Positions 8,741 through 16,855 of a DNA stretch of 34,591 bases are shown here, piece after piece. Source of the stretch: Maribacter sp. (GTDB lineage Bacteria > Bacteroidota > Bacteroidia > Flavobacteriales > Flavobacteriaceae); the NCBI GenBank assembly GCA_023141835.1, contig JAGLKG010000147.1:1-34591 (forward strand), read 5' to 3'. Numbering within the stretch: position 1 is the stretch's first letter; every line of letters begins with the position of its first letter. The position numbers and the translations under genes were made by a program. The notes under the pieces were generated by a model that searched no databases, was not told the DNA's origin, and was given only the letters and a program-made list of their open reading frames with translations.

Positions 8741-9469
8741 ATGAATTTTATTGAAGTTTCGGAACAGATTGAAAAGAGCGACCAACTGGATTTTGGGTCG
8801 ATTTTCTCCAGGTCTATTGAATTGTTCAAAAAGGTCTGGCTACAGGGGTTCATTACTCTCCTGCTGACATTTATAACCATGATTCCATTTTATATTATAT
8901 TTTACCTGCCCATGTTGTTTATGGGGTTAACTGACCCTGAAGTGTTTCAAAACGAGGAATTTCCGGCGGAGTTGATACTGCCTTTGATTGTTTTGTTACC
9001 CATATTAATCTTGGGGGTTATGAGTGTTGGTCTATTGCTAAACGCAGCATTCCTCAGAATATGCAGACAAAAAGATTTGAACATGGCAGGGACCGAGAGT
9101 TACTTTTATTACTTTAAAAAGGAGTTCGTTGGTAAAGTGATGATACTTTCTTTGATGTTATTGGGCTTAATGATTTTGGGAATGTTGACCTGTGGTCTGG
9201 GATTTATTTACTTGCTTGTGCCAATTTCTCTGGTTCCGGCGTTCTTGGCCTTTGATGAGGACTTGTCTGCCATTGAAATAGTTAAATCAGGATTTCGGTT
9301 GGGAAACAAAAACTGGTTGGTAATCTTCGGATTGATCTTTGTGATGGGCCTTTTGGCCGAGCTGGGCGTGATTGTATGTTTTGTTGGTGTTTTGTTTACA
9401 GCTATGCTAGCTAAAATACCAGTATATTTTATGTATAAGGATAGTATGGAAGTCTGGTCCGGGGGATAA
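8741..9469 (+). CDS. multi-pass inner-membrane protein, function unknown
   Basis: The 242-residue protein has a short soluble N-terminus (about 1-32) with DFGSIFSRSIELFKKVW, a motif-like opening seen in membrane proteins of the DUF975 / glycerophosphodiesterase-membrane-domain type. Hydrophobic segments follow at roughly 34-63, 80-105, 130-170 (probably two helices) and 190-230. The GFRLGNKNWLVIFGL stretch repeats the pattern of the N-terminal segment. Related flavobacterial proteins have at times been labelled beta-carotene 15,15'-monooxygenase; nothing here supports that enzyme activity. It is transcribed divergently from miaB, and no clear TAnnTTTG box is seen ahead of it. Confidence 0.8.
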   Translation: MNFIEVSEQIEKSDQLDFGSIFSRSIELFKKVWLQGFITLLLTFITMIPFYIIFYLPMLFMGLTDPEVFQNEEFPAELILPLIVLLPILILGVMSVGLLLNAAFLRICRQKDLNMAGTESYFYYFKKEFVGKVMILSLMLLGLMILGMLTCGLGFIYLLVPISLVPAFLAFDEDLSAIEIVKSGFRLGNKNWLVIFGLIFVMGLLAELGVIVCFVGVLFTAMLAKIPVYFMYKDSMEVWSGG

Positions 9470-9491
9470 CCTATTTTTACGGATTTGAAAT

Positions 9492-9526
9492 TTTGACGCA
9501 ACGAATAAGAGGGTAGGGTATCTTTA
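9492..9526 (+). promoter_or_regulatory. candidate promoter of the LVIVD lipoprotein gene
   Basis: TTTG at 9492-9495 and TATCTTTA at 9519-9526 (one mismatch to TAnnTTTG), 23 bases apart. A start site near 9531 would leave a leader of about 20 bases. The two arms of a perfect 11-bp inverted repeat lie either side of the -7 element. Confidence 0.4.
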
Positions 9527-9545
9527 AAGTAAAACCTCTTATTCG
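9502..9545. promoter_or_regulatory. perfect 11-bp inverted repeat, candidate operator or leader hairpin
   Basis: CGAATAAGAGG at 9502-9512 and CCTCTTATTCG at 9535-9545 are exact reverse complements with a 22-base gap, ending 6 bp before the ATG. No U-tract follows, so it is not a standard terminator. If the candidate promoter is right, the left arm lies between the -33 and -7 boxes and the right arm just after the start site, which suits a repressor binding DNA. If transcription starts further upstream, an RNA hairpin would sit beside the ribosome-binding site. Confidence 0.55.
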
Positions 9546-9551
9546 AAAATT

Positions 9552-10799
9552 ATGAAAAAGAATTGTCTATTACTCCTTTTTGTTGCGTCGCTAAGTTTTA
9601 TTTCTTGTGAAAAAATAGACGACAGCAAGTATGCAGATTATCTGATTGCCAGACCGCTCACAATAAGCAAGGCGGAATTCAAGACCAGTGTTGACATTAT
9701 TTCTCCATTGCCCATTAAGGAATCCGGAAAAATCTATGCCTATCGGGATTACATATTCGTGAACGATAAATATCGTGGCGTTCATGTTATTGATAACAGC
9801 AACCCAAATTCCCCAAAAAAAATATCCTTCATCAAAATTGCTGGAAATGTTGATATCTCAATAAAGGATGATTACCTCTACGCCGATAGCCTTATGGATT
9901 TGATTGTACTTGATATATCAGACATTAATGCTATTAAAATCGTAAATCGCTTGGAAAATGTACTTCGTGATAATGTGGTTTGGCCAGCTGAAGTCGATTT
10001 TTTCGAATCTGTCAATATAGATTATGAAAACGAAATTCTTCTAGGTTGGGAAACAGTAACAGAGCGTAGACTTATATCAGATTTCGAAGAGCAGTTTACC
10101 CGCATGGACGATGTATTTGCGTTGGCTGAAGCTTCCAATGATGGTGCTATTGGACAAGGTGGTTCTTTGGCAAGATTTAAGATCGTGGGAGATTTTCTTT
10201 ATGCGGTGGATAGTCACAACATAAATATTTTCAATATCCAGAATTTAGACGACCCTCAGGATTTGGTTGATGTTTATGCCGGGTTTGACATAGAAACTAT
10301 TTTTAATAGGGGACAACACTTGTTTTTGGGTAGTATGCGCGGAATGTATATTTATGATATTTCTTCACCTGCTTCCCCGACCTTTGTTTCAGAATTTCAG
10401 CATGGTACGGCCTGTGACCCTGTTGTTGTAGATGGGGATTATGCATATGTGACCTTAAGGGGTGGTAACCAGTGTGGCGCCACTGAAAGTGGATTGTTCA
10501 TAGTCGATATTTCCAATATTTCGAACCCTGAACTTGCGATTAGTTATCCGATGGATGGTCCGTATGGTTTAGGGATAAAGGATGAAAAGCTATTTGTTTG
10601 TGACGGCGATTCAGGTTTAAAAGTATATGATAAGACAGATGTGCAGGATTTGGTTTCCCTGAATCATTTTGAAAATATAAACACTTTCGATGTCATTCCT
10701 TTGGAAAATTCATTACTCATGGTAGGAGAGGATATCCTTTACCAATATGAATATTTAAATGATGATATTAAATTGATGAGTACCTTGGAATTGAATTGA
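9552..10799 (+). CDS. LVIVD-repeat lipoprotein
   Basis: A 415-residue protein with a lipoprotein signal (basic MKKN, hydrophobic core, FISC lipobox at about residue 19), so it is probably anchored on the outer membrane or exposed at the surface. The body consists of repeated beta-propeller-like units of the LVIVD type: GVHVIDNSNPNSPKKIS, LIVLDISDINAIKIV, NIFNIQNLDDPQDLV, MYIYDISSPASPTFV, LFIVDISNISNPELA and LKVYDKTDVQDLVSL. Their hallmark is a hydrophobic-(V/I)D/YDIS-N/DP pattern about every 40-50 residues. The molecular role of this family is unknown; binding or scaffolding is an inference from the propeller-like repeats. It stands alone, with its own promoter region and a strong downstream terminator. 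Confidence 0.85.
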   Translation: MKKNCLLLLFVASLSFISCEKIDDSKYADYLIARPLTISKAEFKTSVDIISPLPIKESGKIYAYRDYIFVNDKYRGVHVIDNSNPNSPKKISFIKIAGNVDISIKDDYLYADSLMDLIVLDISDINAIKIVNRLENVLRDNVVWPAEVDFFESVNIDYENEILLGWETVTERRLISDFEEQFTRMDDVFALAEASNDGAIGQGGSLARFKIVGDFLYAVDSHNINIFNIQNLDDPQDLVDVYAGFDIETIFNRGQHLFLGSMRGMYIYDISSPASPTFVSEFQHGTACDPVVVDGDYAYVTLRGGNQCGATESGLFIVDISNISNPELAISYPMDGPYGLGIKDEKLFVCDGDSGLKVYDKTDVQDLVSLNHFENINTFDVIPLENSLLMVGEDILYQYEYLNDDIKLMSTLELN

Positions 10800-10820
10800 T
10801 TTTAGCGCAGTTGTTTGTTG

Positions 10821-10850
10821 AAAAAGCCCTGATTTTACAGGGCTTTTTTT
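10821..10850 (+). terminator. intrinsic terminator after the LVIVD lipoprotein gene
   Basis: AAAAAGCCCTG (10821-10831) pairs with CAGGGCTTTTT (10838-10848) around a 6-base loop and is followed by further T residues to 10851. It lies 21 bp after the stop codon. Confidence 0.93.
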
Positions 10851-10893
10851 TATGCATATATATAAGGTATACCGTGTAATTAAAAAATTCGAC

Positions 10894-10901
10894 TACTTTT
10901 G
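10894..10901 (+). promoter_or_regulatory. candidate -7 box of the topA operon
   Basis: TACTTTTG matches TAnnTTTG exactly and ends 19 bp before the topA ATG. No good -33 TTTG is visible at the expected distance. Confidence 0.45.
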
Positions 10902-10920
10902 TGACTTGAAAAATCAATGA

Positions 10921-13416
10921 ATGGCAAAGAATTTAGTTATTGTAGAGTCACCTGCAAAGGCAAAGACCATAGAAAAATTTTTGGGAAAGGATTTTAGGGT
11001 TGAGTCAAGTTTTGGTCATATTGCAGACCTACCCTCGAAGGAGTTAGGCGTGGATGTTGACAATGATTTTAAACCCAAATATATTGTTGATAAAGATAAG
11101 AAGGCAATTGTAAAGAAACTCAAGGATTTAGCGAGTAAAGCAGAAATCATATGGTTGGCCAGTGATGAGGACCGTGAGGGGGAGGCGATTTCGTGGCATC
11201 TTTCCGAGACTTTGAAATTGGACAGGGCTAAAACCAAGCGCATAGTATTTAATTCAATTACCAAATCGGCCATACAAAAGGCTATAGAGAATCCCCGAGA
11301 GATTAATTATAATTTGGTAAATGCCCAACAAGCTAGAAGGGTTTTGGATAGATTAGTTGGTTATCAGTTATCCCCAGTGCTTTGGAAGAAGATAAAACCT
11401 GGCCTTTCTGCGGGAAGGGTGCAATCCGTGGCGGTACGATTGATTGTGGAAAGGGAACGTGAAATAGAGGTGTTCATGCCTCAGGCCTTATTCAGGGTGT
11501 CAGCCGAATTCAGGACTGCGAATGGAGGTATATTTACAGCTAAATTAGGAAAGACCTTTGCCTCTAAAGAAGAGGCTGAATCTTTCTTAAAGAAAAATAT
11601 TGAGACTGATTTTACCGTCACAAGTTTGGAAAAAAAACCAGCGAAAAAATCACCATCAGCACCATTTACAACTTCTACTTTACAACAAGAAGCATCAAGA
11701 AAATTATACTTTTCCGTTGCTAGGACTATGCAGGTTGCGCAACGTTTATACGAAGCCGGGCTAATCACATATATGAGGACGGACAGTGTTAACCTTTCTG
11801 GTGAAGCCATAAACGCGGCGAAAGATGCGGTTGTGGAAAACTATGGTGACCAATACAGTAAAGTTCGCAATTTTAAAGGAAAATCGAAAGGGGCGCAAGA
11901 AGCACACGAGGCCATTCACCCAACCGACATGAAAAGGCAATCACCTTCTTTGGAACGTGACCAATCAAAATTGTACGAGCTTATTTGGAAAAGGACCATT
12001 GCATCACAAATGAGCGATGCACAATTGGAGCGTACTAATGTGAAGATAAAGGCCGGTTCCCATACCGAGGAGTTTACAGCGAATGGCGAGGTGATAAAAT
12101 TTGATGGTTTTCTTAAGGTTTATATGGAAGGCTTTGATGATGAGGATAGCGTCGAAGAACAAGAAGGAATGTTGCCCGCCATGAATGTTAGAGATGTCTT
12201 GTTCAATAATTTTATTACTGCTACCGAGCGTTTCTCCCGACCCCCGTATAGGTTTACAGAAGCCTCCCTGGTAAAGAAGTTAGAGGAATTGGGGATTGGT
12301 AGACCATCTACCTATGCTCCCACAATTTCAACAATTCAAAATAGAGGATATGTAGAAAAAGGAACTGTTGAAGGAACCGAAAGAAAATATACCCAGTTTA
12401 TTTTGGAAGCTAGTACTGTAAAGGAAAAACATTTATCAGAGACAGTAGGTTCTGATAAAGGCAAAATGGTACCTACGGACATAGGTATAATAGTAACCGA
12501 TTTTTTGGTTAGCCACTTTTCCAATATTTTGGATTATAACTTCACCGCCAAAGTTGAGGAAGATTTTGATGAGATTGCCGATGGTGGCGAAGATTGGCAA
12601 AAGGTGATGAAAGATTTTTACAAGGATTTTCATCCCACCGTCTTGGATGTTGAAGAAAATGCCAATCGTGCAAGCGGTGAACGTGTTTTAGGAAAGGACC
12701 CTAAAACAGGTAAACAAGTTTCCGTACGTTTGGGTAGGTTTGGCCCGATGGTTCAGATAGGGACTGTCGATGATGATGAGAAACCGCAATTTGCAAGTTT
12801 GTCCCCTGATCAGTCATTAAGCACGATTACCTATGAAGAGGCAATGGACCTGTTTAAACTTCCCCGTAGCTTGGGGGCTTTCGAAGGAGAAGAAATTGAG
12901 GCCAATGTTGGCAGGTTTGGTCCATATGTGAAATTTGGCAAGAAGTTCGTCTCATTGGCGAAAGGTGAAAGTGCTATGGACGTTTCTTTGGAGAGAGCCA
13001 TTGAGTTGATTAAGGAAAAGCAAAAAGCAGATGCGCCCATTGCCACCTATGAGGGTAATGATGTCATAAAAGGAGTGGGGCGTTTTGGTCCTTTCATCAA
13101 ATGGAATGGAATGTTCATAAATGTGAACAAGAAGTACGATTTCGACAATCTTACCCAAGATAATATCGTGGAGTTGATTGAATTTAAAAAACAAAAGGAA
13201 ATCGACAAATTGATTCAAGAATGGCCCGAAGAAGGTATTCGGATTGAAAAGGCCAGATGGGGTAGGCATAATATTATAAAGGGAAAGGTCAAGGTTGAAT
13301 TGGCCAAAACCGTGGATGCATCCAAGATGTCTTTGGAAGAGGCCAAAACATTAATAGAGAAAAAATCCCCGAAGAAAAAAACAAAGGCTAAAGCAAAACC
13401 TAAGGCTAAAAAGTAA
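10921..13416 (+). CDS. topA: DNA topoisomerase I (type IA)
   Basis: This enzyme relaxes negative supercoils by cutting and passing one strand. The 831-residue protein begins with the Toprim domain (VIVESPAKAKTIEKFLG at 6-22; acidic DED motif in SDEDREGEA at 81-89). The catalytic tyrosine is Tyr284 in TYMRTDS. Unlike E. coli TopA, the C-terminus has no Cys4 zinc fingers. It carries three copies of a VGRFGP(Y/F/M)(V/I)K-type repeat (about 602-720) and a very basic Lys/Pro/Ala tail, both usual for Bacteroidota. The stop is 2 bp before the next gene, so the two are co-transcribed. Confidence 0.98.
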   Translation: MAKNLVIVESPAKAKTIEKFLGKDFRVESSFGHIADLPSKELGVDVDNDFKPKYIVDKDKKAIVKKLKDLASKAEIIWLASDEDREGEAISWHLSETLKLDRAKTKRIVFNSITKSAIQKAIENPREINYNLVNAQQARRVLDRLVGYQLSPVLWKKIKPGLSAGRVQSVAVRLIVEREREIEVFMPQALFRVSAEFRTANGGIFTAKLGKTFASKEEAESFLKKNIETDFTVTSLEKKPAKKSPSAPFTTSTLQQEASRKLYFSVARTMQVAQRLYEAGLITYMRTDSVNLSGEAINAAKDAVVENYGDQYSKVRNFKGKSKGAQEAHEAIHPTDMKRQSPSLERDQSKLYELIWKRTIASQMSDAQLERTNVKIKAGSHTEEFTANGEVIKFDGFLKVYMEGFDDEDSVEEQEGMLPAMNVRDVLFNNFITATERFSRPPYRFTEASLVKKLEELGIGRPSTYAPTISTIQNRGYVEKGTVEGTERKYTQFILEASTVKEKHLSETVGSDKGKMVPTDIGIIVTDFLVSHFSNILDYNFTAKVEEDFDEIADGGEDWQKVMKDFYKDFHPTVLDVEENANRASGERVLGKDPKTGKQVSVRLGRFGPMVQIGTVDDDEKPQFASLSPDQSLSTITYEEAMDLFKLPRSLGAFEGEEIEANVGRFGPYVKFGKKFVSLAKGESAMDVSLERAIELIKEKQKADAPIATYEGNDVIKGVGRFGPFIKWNGMFINVNKKYDFDNLTQDNIVELIEFKKQKEIDKLIQEWPEEGIRIEKARWGRHNIIKGKVKVELAKTVDASKMSLEEAKTLIEKKSPKKKTKAKAKPKAKK

Positions 13417-13418
13417 GT

Positions 13419-14576
13419 ATGGCGTTTGATTTTTTGGTCCCTGTTGAGGATAAGGTTTTGGCACATTCCGAATTGCTGCCTCCACAGGCATTGGGCAAAC
13501 ACATATATGCACATACCAAAAAAGATGGTTTGCCAGTATTGGCGGGTGCGACAATTGCCATTTTAGGGGTTAAGGAATCACGAAATGCCTTTGAAAAGAA
13601 ACCAGAGAAATTAGACGTTTCAGCTATTCGAATACAATTATACAAATTACTCCTTGGTAATTGGAATTCAGCTATTGTCGATATGGGTGATATCGAGGAA
13701 GGTGAAACGGTAGATGACACCTACTTTGTGGTCAAGGAAATTGTCGCAGGCCTTCTTGAGGAAAACATTATACCTGTTATATTGGGTGCAACCCAAGATA
13801 TAACATATCCGGCCTATAGAGCGTTTGATGGAATTAAGGATATGGTCAATTTAGTGGCCGTTGATAGCCGCTTTGATTTTGGTGTGGAAGATGAACTGAT
13901 TTCTTCACATTCCTATATGAGTAAAATCATTACGGATAAACCGAATAATCTTTTCAATTTCTCGAATTTAGGATACCAAAGTTATTTTAATGCCCAAGAG
14001 GAAAAGGACTTGATGGAGCGTCTATTTTTTGATGCTTATAGGTTGGGTGAATTAATACAGGATATTACCTTGGCCGAACCTGTGCTTCGAAATGCACATA
14101 TGGTTAGTTTGGACGCTCGTTCAATTAAGTCGAGTGAAATCGGTTTTTCAAGTAACTTTTCTCCAAACGGATTCAATGGTCGAGAAATATGCGCGATTGC
14201 TAGATATGCAGGTATAAGCGATAAGGTTTGTGTCTTTGGCCTCTATGAAATGGAAAATTTAAATCAGTCCTGTCAGCTAATGGCTCAAATAATCTGGTAT
14301 TTCATTGAAGGTGTCAACTTCAGGATAAAAGAGTCTCCTTATTCCAAGACCGATGATTTCACAAAGTATACCGTGCCAACTGAAACTGAGCATTTGGTCT
14401 ATTACAAAAGCCATCTTACCGAAAGATGGTGGGTAGAAGTACCATCTATTTTAACTTCACATACTAAAGAAAGCACTGCAGCGTTATTACCATGCACCGA
14501 ACAGGACTATTTAGATGCATGTAATCAGAATATTCCGGAAAGGTGGTTCAAGGCCTATAGGAAAGGCTTTCACTGA
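13419..14576 (+). CDS. arginase/formimidoylglutamase-fold protein, probable pseudoenzyme
   Basis: A 385-residue protein of the arginase/agmatinase/HutG (ureohydrolase) superfamily, often annotated as formimidoylglutamase in flavobacteria. The fold landmarks are recognisable but the binuclear manganese ligands are not. The GGxHS site reads GATQD (about 123-127), the DAHxD site reads DSRFD (149-153), and the SxDxD site reads SLDAR (230-234). Two His and one Asp ligand thus appear to be Gln, Arg and Arg. Loss of hydrolase activity is therefore likely (inference by hand alignment). No other hut gene is nearby. It follows topA by 2 bp and precedes gldK by 121 bp; I recall the same neighbour in other gliding Flavobacteriia, hinting at a T9SS- or DNA-linked role. 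The hutG label would overstate what is known. Confidence 0.75.
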   Translation: MAFDFLVPVEDKVLAHSELLPPQALGKHIYAHTKKDGLPVLAGATIAILGVKESRNAFEKKPEKLDVSAIRIQLYKLLLGNWNSAIVDMGDIEEGETVDDTYFVVKEIVAGLLEENIIPVILGATQDITYPAYRAFDGIKDMVNLVAVDSRFDFGVEDELISSHSYMSKIITDKPNNLFNFSNLGYQSYFNAQEEKDLMERLFFDAYRLGELIQDITLAEPVLRNAHMVSLDARSIKSSEIGFSSNFSPNGFNGREICAIARYAGISDKVCVFGLYEMENLNQSCQLMAQIIWYFIEGVNFRIKESPYSKTDDFTKYTVPTETEHLVYYKSHLTERWWVEVPSILTSHTKESTAALLPCTEQDYLDACNQNIPERWFKAYRKGFH

Positions 14577-14697
14577 GTAGATTTTTTTAATCGATAATTG
14601 TACTAAATACAATAATTTACCCAAAACTAAGTTTTAGAGAGTAGAATAATAATTGTGTTTACAATTTATAACCATTAATCGAAATTTAACCTAAAGT

Positions 14698-16053
14698 ATG
14701 AAGAAGCTATTGTTATCATCTATAGCATTTGTTTTTTTACTCACAAGTTGTGGGTCCAAAACAAAAGGAGAACTAGTCGGGGCCCAAGGAAAAAAATGGC
14801 ATCCAGAGAAACCTTATGGAATGGAATTGATCCCACGGGGGTCTTTCATTATGGGTAAAAGTGAGGAAGACCAAGCCAAAGTTCTTAATGCACCGACCAA
14901 GACCGTTACCGTACGTTCCTTTTACATGGATGACACCGAGATTACAAATAGCGAATATCGCCAATTTGTTGAATGGGTAAAGGATTCAATCACGAGAACA
15001 AGATTGGCAATCTTGGCCGATGAATTGGGATTGGGGCCAGAAGATGGTGGTGTTGGAGAATATGCGTTTAAGGATGCCGATACAACTAAAATATCGGTAT
15101 ACGATAAGTACATGTTGGACAATTATGCAGGGATGGGAGAGGATTACAATGAAGGTCGTGCTTTGAGTAAAGATGAAGAATTAGTTTGGGATACTTCCGA
15201 GTATCCGGATGAATACTATGCTGAGGTTATGGACTCTTTGTATATCCCTGAAGAGGAATCATATAATGGTCAAAGAACAGTTGATGTAACAAGACTCAAG
15301 TATAAATATAGCTGGATGGATATCGAAGCTGCTGCCCGTTCAAGAAATGGTGACAGGAAAGATTTTATCAGACAGGAGGAATTGGAGATCTATCCTGATA
15401 CAACGGTTTGGATCAGGGATTTTGAATATTCCTATAATGAGCCAATGCACAATGATTATTTCTGGCATGATGCTTATAGTGATTATCCAGTAGTGGGTAT
15501 TTCTTGGAAGCAGGCCAAGGCATTCTGTAATTGGAGAACAAAGTTTAAAAATGATGATCAGAAAAGTAAAGGAAAACAATTTGTAAATGGATTCAGGTTA
15601 CCTACTGAAGCTGAATGGGAGTATGCTGCTAGAGGGGGTATCGAAAGTGGTACCTATCCATGGGGTGGTCCTTATGTAATTAGCGATACAGGTTGTTTTA
15701 TGGCAAACTTTAAACCTCAGCGCGGAGACTATGCAGCGGATCAGGCGCTATATACTGTAGAAGCCAAAGCGTATGAACCTAATGATTTCAATTTATATAA
15801 TATGGCAGGGAACGTTTCAGAGTGGACAAATTCCAGTTACGATCCAAATTCTTATGACTATGCATCAACAATGAACCCTAATGCTGGTGACGGTAGCAAC
15901 TCAAGAAAAGTCATCAGAGGTGGGTCATGGAAAGACGTCGCTTACTTCCTACAAGTAAGTACCAGAGATTATGAATACAGTGATTCTGCTCGTAGCTATG
16001 TAGGGTTTAGAACCGTACAGGATTATATGGGCGAGGAAGATTCAACACAATAG
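14698..16053 (+). CDS. gldK: gliding motility / T9SS lipoprotein GldK
   Basis: A 451-residue outer-membrane lipoprotein (signal with LLTSC lipobox, Cys18). With GldN it forms the periplasmic ring of the Type IX secretion system and is needed for gliding. From about residue 40 to the end it has a formylglycine-generating-enzyme (SUMF1) fold: GMELIPRGSFIMG, DDTEITNSEYRQFV, GFRLPTEAEWEYAARGG, NLYNMAGNVSEWTNSSY and VIRGGSWKDV...VGFRTV. A large insertion (about 100-245) rich in acidic and Tyr residues is typical of GldK. The FGE catalytic cysteines are absent after GGSW, so it is structural, not enzymatic. First gene of gldKLMN. Confidence 0.97.
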   Translation: MKKLLLSSIAFVFLLTSCGSKTKGELVGAQGKKWHPEKPYGMELIPRGSFIMGKSEEDQAKVLNAPTKTVTVRSFYMDDTEITNSEYRQFVEWVKDSITRTRLAILADELGLGPEDGGVGEYAFKDADTTKISVYDKYMLDNYAGMGEDYNEGRALSKDEELVWDTSEYPDEYYAEVMDSLYIPEEESYNGQRTVDVTRLKYKYSWMDIEAAARSRNGDRKDFIRQEELEIYPDTTVWIRDFEYSYNEPMHNDYFWHDAYSDYPVVGISWKQAKAFCNWRTKFKNDDQKSKGKQFVNGFRLPTEAEWEYAARGGIESGTYPWGGPYVISDTGCFMANFKPQRGDYAADQALYTVEAKAYEPNDFNLYNMAGNVSEWTNSSYDPNSYDYASTMNPNAGDGSNSRKVIRGGSWKDVAYFLQVSTRDYEYSDSARSYVGFRTVQDYMGEEDSTQ

Positions 16054-16079
16054 AAAAATAAAAGTAAATCATAAATACA

Positions 16080-16099
16080 TCTCGATGAAGTATCGGGGA
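16080..16099. other. weak hairpin between gldK and gldL
   Basis: TCTCGAT (16080-16086) pairs with ATCGGGG (16092-16098) around GAAGT, with two G-U pairs in RNA. It lies in the 97-bp gldK-gldL spacer. No U-tract follows. It may be a remnant of an intergenic repeat or an mRNA processing element. Confidence 0.3.
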
Positions 16100-16150
16100 C
16101 AATCAAAATTTAACCAAATACTTATATTAACATAAATTAAATTTAAAATT

Positions 16151-16801
16151 ATGGCACAATCAAAATCAACAAAAAAATTATTTAACATGGCCTATGGTCT
16201 TGGAGCATCAGTAGTAATTATTGGTGCATTGTTCAAGATCCTTCACTGGGAATTTGGACCTCTAACGGGTGGTCTATTATTAGCGGTAGGTCTTATTACA
16301 GAAGCACTTATTTTTGCAATTAGTGCATTTGAACCCGTAGATGATGAATACGATTGGTCTTTGGTATATCCTGAATTAGGTGGAGGTATGTCCATCGGAA
16401 AAGATGGTGAAATGGCTGAATTGAAGGAAACTGAAACTTCATTGTCAAAAAAATTGGATAACCTTCTTGAAGAAGCTGGTATTGATGCCAATTTAATGGA
16501 AAGTTTAGGGTCCAGTATCAAGAATTTCGAAGGTGCAGCAAAAGGTATCGCCCCTACAATGGATGCCATGGAGTCTACCAAGAAATATTCTGATGAGATG
16601 GTACAAGCCGCGGCTCAAATGGAGTCTTTGAACAGTCTTTACAAAGTTCAATTGGAAAGTGCAAGCAAACAAGCTTCTGTTAATGAAGAAGTAGTACAAA
16701 ATGCCAGTGCTCTTAAAGACCAAATGGAATCTTTGGCTACGAACCTTTCTTCTTTAAATGGAGTTTACGGTGGTATGTTAACTGCAATGAGCAAAAACTA
16801 A
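16151..16801 (+). CDS. gldL: T9SS/gliding motor protein GldL
   Basis: A 216-residue inner-membrane protein that forms, with GldM, the proton-driven motor powering T9SS and gliding. It has two N-terminal membrane helices (about 13-34 and 38-60) and a cytoplasmic helical tail rich in Ser, Glu and Gln. The charged residues inside the helices that the literature assigns to proton coupling are recognisable: Lys29 and His32 in helix 1 (LFKILHW), and Glu51 and Glu61 in helix 2 (ITEALIF and FEPVDDEYDW), with Tyr15 nearby. The GALFKILHWEFGPLTGG block is diagnostic. Second gene of the operon. Confidence 0.97.
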   Translation: MAQSKSTKKLFNMAYGLGASVVIIGALFKILHWEFGPLTGGLLLAVGLITEALIFAISAFEPVDDEYDWSLVYPELGGGMSIGKDGEMAELKETETSLSKKLDNLLEEAGIDANLMESLGSSIKNFEGAAKGIAPTMDAMESTKKYSDEMVQAAAQMESLNSLYKVQLESASKQASVNEEVVQNASALKDQMESLATNLSSLNGVYGGMLTAMSKN

Positions 16802-16855
16802 TTAGAGCATTAGTCCAAACCCAAATCAATAATCAATAATATCTAATTAGAAAAC

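Noticed and set aside
8741-9469. Annotation as beta-carotene 15,15'-monooxygenase
   Set aside because: The protein is a small multi-pass membrane protein without the four-His iron centre or propeller of carotenoid oxygenases; the name has been propagated in error in related genomes.
13419-14576. Firm assignment as active HutG formimidoylglutamase
   Set aside because: Key metal ligands are missing by eye and no hut genes are nearby; only the fold is supported.
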